From: Gluconobacter sp. P1C6_b
GTDB lineage: Bacteria > Pseudomonadota > Alphaproteobacteria > Acetobacterales > Acetobacteraceae
Reading direction: 5' to 3'
Assembly: GCF_018811945.1 (NCBI RefSeq)
Contig: NZ_JACRVU010000001.1
Span: 133,476 to 197,475, forward strand
Length of the DNA: 64,000 bases
Under the pieces are notes generated by a model that worked only from the letters and a program-made list of their open reading frames with translations, ran no database searches and was not told where the DNA came from. A program made the position numbers and the translations under genes. The first letter of the stretch is position 1. Each line of letters begins with the position of its first letter. Below, in pieces: positions 8,919-17,746 of this stretch.

Positions 8919-10151
8919 TCAGGACCGGTGCGTTTTCGTGATCCGCTCGACCAGATCGTCGTAACGCTGCAGATAGTCGTTCAGACAGAGTTCAGCCTCG
9001 GCGTAACGCCGGGCTTCCTGCCCCAGACGACGAGCCGTCCTGCGGTCGTCCAGAAGCGCAAGCGTGGCTTCGGCGATCTTTTCGGGCTCCAGAAACGGCA
9101 CAAGCCGGCCCGTAACGTCATCCGTAATGAACTCCCGCACCGGCGCCGTGTCGCTTCCGATGATCGGGCAGCCTGTGGCCATGGCTTCGCGCAGGGACCA
9201 GGAGGCGACGAACGGATAGGTCAGATACAGATGGGCATCCGAGCGCCGCAGAAGGACACGGAAATCATCGTATTCAACCTTGCCGACAAAATGCACACGC
9301 TCAAGATCCAGCCTGTCTCCCAGTTCGCGGAGCATCACCTCGCGCCAGCTTCCGCCATCCGGCGGTAGCGTGCCATAGCTGACGCTGTCGCCGCCGACGA
9401 GAATGACATGCGCGTCCTTGCGTTCGGAAAGAATACGGGGGAGCGCACGCATGATGACGTGGAAGCCGCGATAGGGTTCGAGGTCACGGGCCACATAGGT
9501 GACGAGCGGGGTTTTGGGCGTGATCCGGACATCCTTGATGACAAGATTGCGCCGTCTGGCCTGTGGTTCGGGGGAGCAGAGCTCCAGATTGACGCCTTCG
9601 CGCAACAGGGAAATCTTCTCCTGCGCCCAGACAGGATAGGTTCCGAGCTGGAACTGCGTGGGGCACTGCCCATATCCGTTCGCCAGGCAGAGTGCCTGCA
9701 GATTGATCGCGTTCTTGACCCGCACGGAAGCGGCGAGCTCCGGTGAAGGCGGAAATTCCGGGTCGAACCCCACGTCGTTCTGGTCGGCGTGATAGAAGAA
9801 CTCGAAATATCCGAGAATTGGGCAGTCCGGAAAGACATCGACCAGATTGAGCAGTTCACCCCAGCCGTGATGGCCGATGATGATATCAGGCTCATACCCC
9901 AGCCCCTTGAGCGTCCGGGCTGCCGTTGCGACGGCTTCGGCCCGGAGCAGGCCGTATTCGAATTCCCTCAGGCTGCGGTGGGTTTCCATCGAAGGCAGGC
10001 GCGGTACGCGGTAAATGGCGCGGCGGACACCGGGAATATGATTGCTGTTCGCTTCGGAGATGAAGACGATCTCATGACCCTGCGCCAGAAGATGGCGGAC
10101 AAAATGCAGGAACTGTCCTGGGAAATTCTGGTGAACGAATAGATAACGCAC
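8919..10151 (-). CDS. GT4-family glycosyltransferase
   Basis: This is a GT-B fold transferase of about 410 residues. It opens with VRYLFVHQNFPGQFLHFVRH, the conserved start of a GT4 subgroup, and its C-terminal domain contains YRGFHVIMRALPRIL, the donor-site region SLREAMATGCPIIGSD and TGRLVPF, matching the GT4 E-x7-E arrangement. It probably transfers a nucleotide-activated sugar in the cytoplasm for a surface polymer or glycoprotein. I prefer the GTG at 10151, preceded by GGAGAAG, because the conserved motif then starts at residue 2. A GTG at 10199 would add 16 residues without a ribosome-binding site. Confidence 0.85.
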   Translation of the reverse strand: MRYLFVHQNFPGQFLHFVRHLLAQGHEIVFISEANSNHIPGVRRAIYRVPRLPSMETHRSLREFEYGLLRAEAVATAARTLKGLGYEPDIIIGHHGWGELLNLVDVFPDCPILGYFEFFYHADQNDVGFDPEFPPSPELAASVRVKNAINLQALCLANGYGQCPTQFQLGTYPVWAQEKISLLREGVNLELCSPEPQARRRNLVIKDVRITPKTPLVTYVARDLEPYRGFHVIMRALPRILSERKDAHVILVGGDSVSYGTLPPDGGSWREVMLRELGDRLDLERVHFVGKVEYDDFRVLLRRSDAHLYLTYPFVASWSLREAMATGCPIIGSDTAPVREFITDDVTGRLVPFLEPEKIAEATLALLDDRRTARRLGQEARRYAEAELCLNDYLQRYDDLVERITKTHRS

Positions 10152-10288
10152 GTCTTCTCCGGAGCGACAGGACGCCTCTGCGGTTTCCTGTTCGCGCACG
10201 GAGAGGACAGCAGATGACAGCGGTTTTCAAAGACGACCGGAAAGGGAAAGTTCCCTCGCCGGTCACTTGGTCAGGCATCAGCGACGGA

Positions 10289-11281
10289 TCAGGATGCCGG
10301 GGTGGACTTGCGCTTTCTGGGAGATGCCGCCTTGGCAGGCGCTGCTGCGGCTTTCGAAGCGCGGGGCTTCGCCGGAGCCTTGGCGCGGGTCGCTTTGGGG
10401 GCGGCCTTGGGCGCTGCGGTTTCCTCACCTGCAGGCAGGATTTCCAGCAGGAAGGCTTCCAGCGGCGCCAGGCTTTCGGCTTCCAGCGCTTCGGAACCGT
10501 CCACGGGTCCAAGACGCGTGCCGTCCGTGAACGTCGCCGTCAGGCGGATCCGGTGCGTCTCGGCGGACTTGCCTTTCAGGCGGACGCGCAGGCCCAGAAT
10601 CGGGAGCGCCATGCCCCGTGAACCGCAGTACTGGCCACCTTCAGCCCAGGGAGACAGCCAGCCCTTGCCGAGAACGGCCTGGTATTCGATGTCCGACGCC
10701 GGGATACCCTCTTCGGGAGCGACACTGAAACCTTCGATCCAGCTCTGGCTGCCGGGAACACCCATCCAGTGTCCGATGCCACTCGTGACATCGCCACGGC
10801 GCTGGATATGGGCGGAAATATCCTTCGAGATCTTTTCCGCAACGGTCTCAGTCGCTTCAGCGACGACCGATGCGGCCACAGGGGCCGGAGCCGCGGCCGA
10901 CTGGGGTGCAGGCTGTGCGGGAGCCGGGGTCACGGGACCGGCAAGCTGAGCCACCTGCAGACGCGGTGCGGCATGCGTGCTGCCCGGTTCCTGATAGGTC
11001 GTCACGAGAACAGCGGCCGGGCCTCGCATCACCCGGACCAGCGCAGCGCCGTTCGAACCGCCGATCCAGCCATCCTCCTCGAAGGTGCTGATCGTCACGA
11101 TCCCCGGCGCCGTCCCCGGAGCGCGCGAAATCCGGACTCCTGGCAGTCCGGCCGGACCCGCGGGCGCCTGGCCGGCAGCATGGAAGATGCAGAAAATACC
11201 TGCATCCAGAACCATCATGTGTGCACCGGCCTTGAGGTCGATGACCCGGTTCTGTCGTGGTGCTTCGGCGGCGTTAGACAT
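10289..11281 (-). CDS. Unknown protein with ChW-like domain and basic Ala/Lys/Pro tail
   Basis: The 330-residue product has three parts. Residues 1-110 form an unrecognised globular region with no signal peptide. Residues 111-150 are a Pro/Ala linker. Residues about 155-285 contain HIQRRGDV, then IEYQAVLGKGWLSPWAEGG and QYCGSRGMALPILGLRVRL. The segment 198-236 follows the pattern of the clostridial hydrophobic-W (ChW) repeat: Y, GW, a W before the turn, GxxxGSxG, then a hydrophobic strand. The last 45 residues (PKAAPKATRAKAPAKPRASK and on) resemble histone-H1-like tails and are strongly basic. It lies between two glycosyltransferase genes on the same strand and probably belongs to the same surface programme. 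The ChW reading is inference from pattern only. Confidence 0.6.
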   Translation of the reverse strand: MSNAAEAPRQNRVIDLKAGAHMMVLDAGIFCIFHAAGQAPAGPAGLPGVRISRAPGTAPGIVTISTFEEDGWIGGSNGAALVRVMRGPAAVLVTTYQEPGSTHAAPRLQVAQLAGPVTPAPAQPAPQSAAAPAPVAASVVAEATETVAEKISKDISAHIQRRGDVTSGIGHWMGVPGSQSWIEGFSVAPEEGIPASDIEYQAVLGKGWLSPWAEGGQYCGSRGMALPILGLRVRLKGKSAETHRIRLTATFTDGTRLGPVDGSEALEAESLAPLEAFLLEILPAGEETAAPKAAPKATRAKAPAKPRASKAAAAPAKAASPRKRKSTPAS

Positions 11282-11336
11282 TCCCTACTCCCAATTGCGT
11301 CCGTTCTTGCGGGCAATAATACTGGCATGTTTCATA

Positions 11337-11362
11337 AACTGTCACGAGTGGTCATGACAGTT
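11337..11362. promoter_or_regulatory. Inverted repeat upstream of the ChW-like gene
   Basis: AACTGTCA and TGACAGTT form a perfect eight-base inverted repeat with a ten-base spacer, about 55 bases upstream of the ATG at 11281 and downstream of the large glycosyltransferase. It could be an operator or part of a weak terminator. No T-run follows on the minus strand, which favours a protein-binding site. Confidence 0.35.
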
Positions 11363-11466
11363 ACAAGCAGCAGCCCGACGATGCGTTGCACCAGTTTTCA
11401 TAAATACCGGCTTCTCTTTCGGCATTATAGTGGGCTGTTTCGATAAAAAAGGTAAATCACCCGTCA

Positions 11467-14412
11467 TCATACTGCCCCCCATCGCCCCAACAGAATCATG
11501 GCAAGCTGGTAGGGTGCGACACCGAGGGGCACCGCAAGACCGGTCGCGCTTCTTCTGACCCGTTCACCCTGCGCGCCCAGATCAAAGCAGACCGCTTCCA
11601 ACCCGCTGCGCCAGACCTGACCCAGAGCGTAGCACCATGTTTCGGGCGCGATGGAAGGAATCAGTCCCACATCCGGCTGCTGCTGGCGGATCAGGGCCTG
11701 GACCTCGTCTTCGCGATATTCTCCCGTTACCCGGACACCCCGCGAGATCAGGGCATCGTCGTCATGGGTATGGCCCACCAGAGACAGCACGATGGGCAGG
11801 CGATGGGTCTGGATCTCGGTCGCCAGCGCCAGCAGGACGTCATACCCTTTCCACTGGCTGATCCCTCCCACGACACAGACCCTGAGCGGTTCTCCGCGGG
11901 TCGCATGACGATGCAGCAGGATGTCTTTGTGCAGCGCCGCGTCATCTTCCAGCGGCAGGGCTTCGATGCTCAGACCGGGGAAATGTCGGCAGATGCGCCG
12001 GACCGTATCGTCGGAAGGCGCCATGAGCCTGCGCGCGCCGGATAGTTCCCGGGCAGAGCGGGCCAGAAGGGCGGCAATGGAGAGGTCTTCGCCGAGATAG
12101 CTTCCCCATCGTGCCACACAAAGTTCACATCCCGCTGGGTCCGGTTCCCCACAGTAACGCCCTGCCCCGTCACAGAGCGAGATTCGCGGGCAGAACCAGA
12201 CATGATCATGGATGAAGACGTCATACGGAACGCCGAGCGCCTCGTGCAGGGTCCGGATGCAGGGCGCGTGCCCGATCAGATGGTGCCACTCCACCGCCCG
12301 GACACGCAGGGCGGCGAGCAGGTCCAGCAGGGACGGCAGTTCATCCGGGAGACGGTATTTCAGGTTGGGAAAGCGTTTTCCATCAAGGGCGTATTCGAGC
12401 AGGCAGCCGCTTTCATGGGGACGAAACGCGAGAGCCAGAACGCCGTCCGCCTCGAAAGCCTCTGAACGCTCACGCACGACACGCCCGACGCCGCCACCGG
12501 CGTCATGCTGCACCATGAGAATGGCAGGCCGCCCCGCGCCCTGCCGCATCAGCCGTGCAGCATCCAGTCTGCGACGTGTTGCGTGCAGGGGATCGGCGGT
12601 GATGAAACGCGCCACGAGGTCATGATAGCCGGGGTGCAGGGCATTGAGGATATCCAGATTCCGCACGCCGAGAGCGTTCTTGGCTGTTCCGAATGATGCG
12701 GATCCGACATGGGCCACGTAAAGCTCCGGCGCAGCGAGGTGTCGGAATCCTCTGGCCGTGGCGCGGAGGCAGAAATCATTTTCCTCGCCATAGCCCTGGG
12801 CGAACAGGTCTTCGCGGAACAGGCCCGTTTCGGCCAGACAGTCCGCGGAAATCGCCATGCAGAACCCGTGGGCAGTGGGCAGGTCGATCTCCGTAGAGAG
12901 AGCCCCATTCTTCTGGCACAGCCGGTCCATCGCGCGCATTTCCGCAAGGGATGGAACCGGGTTGGGACGGTCCGTGGACGGGTAGGACAGGATGGTGGCA
13001 TCGTTGGAAAGCGGCGTGACCGTACCGACATCGGCTCCTGCAAGCCTTGCCCGCAGCCGCTCGACCCAGCCAGCCGGGACAAGCGTGTCACTGTTCAGCA
13101 GCAGGATGTCCCGTCCTGCCGCCGCCCGCATTCCGTCATTGGCGGAAATCGGAAAGCCCCGGTTCCGGTCGTGACGGATCAGGGTCATCCGTCCGTCCTC
13201 CGCCAGTTGATCGAGCGCCCGGGCCAAAGGTGGCTCCGGGGTCGCATCATCCACGACGATCACCGGTACATCCGCCGGGCATGTCGCAAGAACGGTCCGC
13301 AGGCATGCCATGGTCCGGACCCGATCGGCATAGACCGGGATTACGACCGCGCAGCCTGGACTCTGGCGCGGAAGATGCGGACGCATCCTGCCCGGACGGA
13401 TCTTCAAAGGACGTAACCGTGCCGGCAGATCCCGTGTCTGTCCCGAAACCAGCTTCCCCACCAGAGGATCAACGGGAGCACCCGTCAGAAGACGGCCGTT
13501 TTCGTTCCATAAATCGAGGGGCCCCTCATCGCGGTCGGGGCACTCTTTGGCCGGAACGTGAAACACCCGGTAGCGCGCCAGAGGGACGTCGCTGTCCACA
13601 TCCTGCGCGAAGGCTTCGGCCCGGAGGACGCAGCCGTTCCAGAGTGTGATTGCAGGGACATGCGCGGGTTCGGCCGGCGTCCAGATCCAGCCTCTCAAGC
13701 CATCCGCCTCCGCTTTCACAAAGGACTCGCAGCGGGTCAGGGCGGCTATATCCAGCGGACTGCCAAGAACATGCCGGCGTCCGACCTGGACCGCCAGATG
13801 CCGTGCTGAGCGCCAGCCTTCCGGAAGGTCATATCGGCCGCCCGAGGCACCCTGTGCAATTTCCCGCCCATCAAGAAACAGACGGAACGGACGGGACGTG
13901 CCGATATGGACGGTGCCTGCATTGGATGCCGTCATCCATCCCGGCAGCCCTGCGGAAACTGTGATCTGTTCCGCCAGAGGATAGGTTTCCGGGGTCGCAT
14001 GAAAGACGGACAGGGCTGCCTGCATCCGGGCTGTGGCGTCCTCCATGCGCTGCAGCCGCGCCAGACAGACGACTTCCAGAAACGCCGCTTCCCGCAGCCC
14101 GAAATCCTGGCGCAGATCCTCCATGCGGACCAGGCAGTCCATGAGCCTGCCCGCGGAAAGACAGGCCAGCCCGACAGACCACTTCAGATTGGGGTTATGC
14201 CGCGACATCCGTTCGGCCCGCTCGAGCCAAAACAGGCCAAGCGATGTGTTGCCTGCCTGAAAGGCGGCATGCCCCCGGGCAAAGGCTTCCTGCGCCCTGC
14301 GGCTCATGGCCTCACGCCACAGGGCGCGGTCCTCGTCGCTGACGATCCGTCCAAACCCCGCGAACGCCGCAGCGGGGGTCTTCGGACCGGAGGGAGGACG
14401 ATCAGCAGACAC
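11467..14412 (-). CDS. Large bifunctional glycosyltransferase (TPR-like, GT2 and GT4 domains)
   Basis: The 981-residue chain appears to be a natural fusion. Residues about 30-160 are helical and TPR-like (FARGHAAFQAGNTSLGLFWL). About 165-340 look like a beta-sandwich region with GWIWTPAEP and LWNG motifs. About 350-600 form a GT2 domain with VVIPVYADR, IVVDDATPEPP and the metal site NSDTLVP, ending in a GT2-type EENDFCLRA. About 625-981 form a GT4/GT1-like domain starting ILMVQHDAGGGVGRV and containing VVGGISQWKGYDVL and the late PETWCYALGQVWRSG donor-site region. One enzyme could thus add two sugars in succession. It starts five bases after the Sel1-repeat gene ends, so the two are probably co-transcribed with the secretion genes upstream. 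Domain borders are estimates. Confidence 0.82.
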   Translation of the reverse strand: MSADRPPSGPKTPAAAFAGFGRIVSDEDRALWREAMSRRAQEAFARGHAAFQAGNTSLGLFWLERAERMSRHNPNLKWSVGLACLSAGRLMDCLVRMEDLRQDFGLREAAFLEVVCLARLQRMEDATARMQAALSVFHATPETYPLAEQITVSAGLPGWMTASNAGTVHIGTSRPFRLFLDGREIAQGASGGRYDLPEGWRSARHLAVQVGRRHVLGSPLDIAALTRCESFVKAEADGLRGWIWTPAEPAHVPAITLWNGCVLRAEAFAQDVDSDVPLARYRVFHVPAKECPDRDEGPLDLWNENGRLLTGAPVDPLVGKLVSGQTRDLPARLRPLKIRPGRMRPHLPRQSPGCAVVIPVYADRVRTMACLRTVLATCPADVPVIVVDDATPEPPLARALDQLAEDGRMTLIRHDRNRGFPISANDGMRAAAGRDILLLNSDTLVPAGWVERLRARLAGADVGTVTPLSNDATILSYPSTDRPNPVPSLAEMRAMDRLCQKNGALSTEIDLPTAHGFCMAISADCLAETGLFREDLFAQGYGEENDFCLRATARGFRHLAAPELYVAHVGSASFGTAKNALGVRNLDILNALHPGYHDLVARFITADPLHATRRRLDAARLMRQGAGRPAILMVQHDAGGGVGRVVRERSEAFEADGVLALAFRPHESGCLLEYALDGKRFPNLKYRLPDELPSLLDLLAALRVRAVEWHHLIGHAPCIRTLHEALGVPYDVFIHDHVWFCPRISLCDGAGRYCGEPDPAGCELCVARWGSYLGEDLSIAALLARSARELSGARRLMAPSDDTVRRICRHFPGLSIEALPLEDDAALHKDILLHRHATRGEPLRVCVVGGISQWKGYDVLLALATEIQTHRLPIVLSLVGHTHDDDALISRGVRVTGEYREDEVQALIRQQQPDVGLIPSIAPETWCYALGQVWRSGLEAVCFDLGAQGERVRRSATGLAVPLGVAPYQLAMILLGRWGAV

Positions 14413-14417
14413 GGAGA

Positions 14418-16199
14418 TCAGTCATCGTCGTCCGGCTGCGCTTCGTCCAGAAGGGCGAGCTCCACTTCAGCGTCCCTGATATTCTGCGCTTTCGCACGCT
14501 CCAGCCAGATGCGACCTTCTACCGGGTCCGTCACGCCAGCCAGTCCGCGCACGAGATAGCGGCCGAGCATCATCTGGGCGAGGCCGTTTCCACGCTGGGC
14601 GGCCTTGCGGAACCACAGCTGCGCCTGCGGGCGGTTCTCGGGGACATCATGGCCGCCGCCATACATCGCGGCCAGCGAGAACATGGCGTCCACGTTGCCG
14701 CTCTCGGCGGCCTTGCGGTACAGCGTCAGGGCTTTCTCATGATCCTGACGGCCGTTGATGCTCCCGTCCACGAGAAGCCCCGCTACGGTAACCTGCGCCT
14801 CGGACATGCCCGCATCGGCAGCCTTTTCCATCCAGTAGAGCGCCTGCGTGGGATCGGGCTGCACGCCGCGCCCTTCCAGCAGCATCCTGCCGTACCAGTA
14901 CTGCGCGTTGACGACACCATCGGCAGCTTTCTGCATCCAGCGGGCCGCTTCACGTCCATCCTTCGTGCCCGTCACGCCTTCGGCAAAGCACACACCCAGA
15001 TTATAGGCCCCGACCAGATCCCCCTTTTCGGCGGCTTTTTCGAAACGGGCATGCAGAGCCTGCTTTTCATCAGGGGTGGCGGACGCTCCGGCGAGAATCA
15101 GGTTCCCGAAATCCGCATCCGCATGCGCATCCCCCGCTTCCGACGCGACCCTGAACCAGTGCGCCGCGACATCGGGATCCTGATGGACGCCATTTCCTGT
15201 CAGATAGAGAAGCCCCAGGGCCCGTGCAGCGCCGGCGTGTTTCTGCTCGGCAGCCAGGCGGTACCATTTGGAGGCTTCCATCAGATTGGGAGGCAGATCG
15301 CCGCCATTGGCACACAGATCACCAAGCAGGGCGGCGGACTGCGTATCCCCATTCGCCGCAGCACGCTTCAGCCAGGTTTCAGCCCGGCCGTAATGCCGGG
15401 GCGTGCCCGTTCCTTCCAGCAGCATCAGTCCGTAGCGCGCCTGAGCGGTTACGATGTTGCGTTCCGCCGCCTGATGGAAATAACTGGCGGCCTTCCCGAG
15501 ATCCCGGGGCACGCCCGAACCTGATTCGTACATCCTGCCCAGAATATCGAAAGCCGTGCCGAGACCACCTTTTGTCGCTTCGATCAGATGCCGGGCGGCG
15601 GCAGACAGGTCCTCGTCTGAATGGGCCTCCTGGAGAATGGAAAGCGCCACACCAAGATGGCCCTGCGAACACCCCGCGGCCGCGGAACGGTCGTACCAGG
15701 ACCGGGCCTGCGTCAGGTCGCGCAGGTCTTCCGGTCCATTGGTCAGGATATATCCCAACAGGGCCTGTGCATCCGGGGAGCCGGCATCCGCAGCGATTTT
15801 GGCCCAGCGCAGACCAAGGTGGAAATCCGGATGTCTTGGGCCTACCTGCGGCACATGCGAGAGATCCAGCCCCTCGCTGGCCGTACGGATTTCAAATCCT
15901 TCGGGCAGGCCGACCGTATAAAGGGTGGCCAGCACGAAAGCCGCTTCGATATGCCCTGCCTCGGCGGCCTGATAGATCCACCGAGCGCCATCTTCGAGAC
16001 TGGGCGGAACCCCAAGCCCGTCCAGATAGGCGCGTCCGACCCGGAACACAGCCTCTGCGTCTCCTGTGGCGGCGAGGCGGCTGAGAAGCGCGAACCCCTG
16101 AACAGCCTGACCGGTTTCCGTGAGATGGATCGCATATTCCAGCTTTCCCCGAGAGGAAAGAAGAGCGGAAAGGCGACGTTTGAACGACATGAGCGACAC
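14418..16199 (-). CDS. Sel1-repeat protein
   Basis: The 593 residues are almost entirely Sel1-like repeats, each about 36 residues, with the pattern A..G...A...LG..Y..G.GV..D...A..W..KAA (for example LLGDLCANGGDLPPNLMEAS and YYGRMLLEGRGVQPDPTQAL-like units). I count roughly a dozen or more. No clear signal peptide is seen: the N-terminus MSLMSFKRRLSALL is basic, then helical. Sel1 proteins are protein-protein scaffolds, and several act in exopolysaccharide synthesis or secretion. Here it lies between the type I secretion genes and the glycosyltransferase. It may organise the glycosylation or export machinery; this is inference from position. Confidence 0.88.
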   Translation of the reverse strand: MSLMSFKRRLSALLSSRGKLEYAIHLTETGQAVQGFALLSRLAATGDAEAVFRVGRAYLDGLGVPPSLEDGARWIYQAAEAGHIEAAFVLATLYTVGLPEGFEIRTASEGLDLSHVPQVGPRHPDFHLGLRWAKIAADAGSPDAQALLGYILTNGPEDLRDLTQARSWYDRSAAAGCSQGHLGVALSILQEAHSDEDLSAAARHLIEATKGGLGTAFDILGRMYESGSGVPRDLGKAASYFHQAAERNIVTAQARYGLMLLEGTGTPRHYGRAETWLKRAAANGDTQSAALLGDLCANGGDLPPNLMEASKWYRLAAEQKHAGAARALGLLYLTGNGVHQDPDVAAHWFRVASEAGDAHADADFGNLILAGASATPDEKQALHARFEKAAEKGDLVGAYNLGVCFAEGVTGTKDGREAARWMQKAADGVVNAQYWYGRMLLEGRGVQPDPTQALYWMEKAADAGMSEAQVTVAGLLVDGSINGRQDHEKALTLYRKAAESGNVDAMFSLAAMYGGGHDVPENRPQAQLWFRKAAQRGNGLAQMMLGRYLVRGLAGVTDPVEGRIWLERAKAQNIRDAEVELALLDEAQPDDDD

Positions 16200-16222
16200 A
16201 GGTCCTGAATAACTGTCATACA

Positions 16223-16250
16223 GGAACGCCCGGTCTGTACCGGGCGTTCC
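16223..16250. terminator. Strong hairpin between the secretion adaptor and the Sel1 gene
   Basis: A perfect twelve-base-pair stem, GGAACGCCCGGT/ACCGGGCGTTCC with a four-base loop, lies in the 84-base gap. On the minus strand, the direction of the flanking genes, no T-run follows, so it may attenuate, protect an mRNA end or act as a weak terminator that sets different levels for exporter and Sel1/glycosyltransferase. Confidence 0.5.
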
Positions 16251-16283
16251 TTTGAGCGCTTCTGGGGACGCTCCGTGCTTTTA

Positions 16284-17744
16284 TTATGGCTCTCTCATAC
16301 CATTGGTAAGTGCCGGCGTAATCTTGTTGAACAGATACTGCAGCACGGTCCGTTTTCCGACATCGATATCAGCCGTCAGGGACATGCCCGGCATCGGATG
16401 GAAGAAGGAGGGCTGCCCATGCAGGGTGTAACGGTCGATCCGCAGACGGACACGATAGACCCCCGAAGCAGTAGCATCATCAGACGGTGTATTTCCGTTA
16501 CTGCCACCACCGGCGTTCTGCGAGGAGGGCGTGAAAGCATCCGCACTGATGACGCGAACCGTCGCTTCCGCACCGCCGTACTGATCGTACGGGAAGGTCG
16601 CGAATTTCAGCAGCGCATGATCGCCGACCTGAACAAAGCCCATATCCTGCGAGCGCAGGACGGCTTCCATTTCAAGACCGTAGCCCGTGGGAACGAGGGT
16701 GATGAACTGTCCGGCGGACTGAAGAACAGAGCCGACAGAGCCCTGTGCGATGGTCAGGACAATACCGTCTTCCGGTGCACGCAGCAGAACGAGATCCTGA
16801 CGTAGACGCGCCTTTTCATAGGAACTGCGGTATTCGGCCAGATGATGCCCGGCTTCGGTCAGGTCCGAATAGATCTTGGCCTGCCAGTTCCCGATATATC
16901 CGTCACGCTCGGCCTTCATGGCGGCCAGCTTCTTCTCTGCGGAGTTGGCGCTCTGCTGGGCAGCGATCTCCGCGCGCTCGGCTTCCATCAGTTCGGTCTG
17001 CGCGCCAAGGGTTGAAAGACGGGAGCCGACCTGATCGGCCTGTTCCCGCTGTCGCATCTGCAGGACCTCGGAGGCGACGCGCATCTTGCTGCCATACATG
17101 GCCGCATTGGCCCTGTAGCCCTGGATATCGCTTTCAAGACTGGCGATCTGCTGGGCATAGTTCTCGACATGCGCCTGGTATTCGGTCTTGCGGCGCAGGA
17201 AAGCGGCGCCCTGCTCGACCGACGCAGGATCGTTCAGATTGACATGATAGTCCTGCCCCGCGGCTTCCGCTTTCAGACGGTCATATTCCGCCTGATAGGC
17301 ATCACGCTGCAGATGCATGTTCGTGATGTCAGCCTCGGTGATGGTCGGATCGAGATGGGCAAGCACATCACCCTTTTTCACGAAATCGCCAACATGCACA
17401 TCGATGGAACGGATGATGGAGGTTTCAAGCGGCTGCACGACAATGGTCGGCTGTGTCGAAATCAGCCGGCCCGGTGTGGAGACGACCCGATTGATCGGAA
17501 ACAGGGCCATGACCGCAAGACAGGCCAGGAACAGGCCGCCGATCAGCAGAATGATGTAACGCGCGGCCGGGGTAGCCGGAAGATTGATCAGTCCTGCCGT
17601 TGGTGAATGGAATTCAAGCAACGCCAGCGGCATGTCGTTGGGCGCGAAAGGATCGGTAGCTGTCCGCGGAACATGCTGGTTGAAGTCTTCATCGGACTGG
17701 CCGGAAGGCTGGCCCTCATTGGGGATCATGTCGGAAGAGCTCAT
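16284..17744 (-). CDS. Type I secretion periplasmic adaptor (HlyD family)
   Basis: The 486-residue membrane-fusion protein has a cytoplasmic N-terminus of about 60 residues and one membrane segment at about 63-83. A lipoyl/barrel half then contains PTIVVQPLETSIIRSIDVHV and GDFVKKGDVLAHLDPT. A long coiled-coil hairpin (about 150-320) follows, then the second barrel half with LRAPEDGIVLTI and GDHALLKFATFPYDQYGG, a hallmark of HlyD/PrtE-type adaptors. It bridges the ABC exporter to an outer-membrane TolC channel. It lies two bases downstream of the exporter gene. No TolC homologue is in the window. Confidence 0.92.
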   Translation of the reverse strand: MSSSDMIPNEGQPSGQSDEDFNQHVPRTATDPFAPNDMPLALLEFHSPTAGLINLPATPAARYIILLIGGLFLACLAVMALFPINRVVSTPGRLISTQPTIVVQPLETSIIRSIDVHVGDFVKKGDVLAHLDPTITEADITNMHLQRDAYQAEYDRLKAEAAGQDYHVNLNDPASVEQGAAFLRRKTEYQAHVENYAQQIASLESDIQGYRANAAMYGSKMRVASEVLQMRQREQADQVGSRLSTLGAQTELMEAERAEIAAQQSANSAEKKLAAMKAERDGYIGNWQAKIYSDLTEAGHHLAEYRSSYEKARLRQDLVLLRAPEDGIVLTIAQGSVGSVLQSAGQFITLVPTGYGLEMEAVLRSQDMGFVQVGDHALLKFATFPYDQYGGAEATVRVISADAFTPSSQNAGGGSNGNTPSDDATASGVYRVRLRIDRYTLHGQPSFFHPMPGMSLTADIDVGKRTVLQYLFNKITPALTNGMREP

Positions 17745-17746
17745 GA

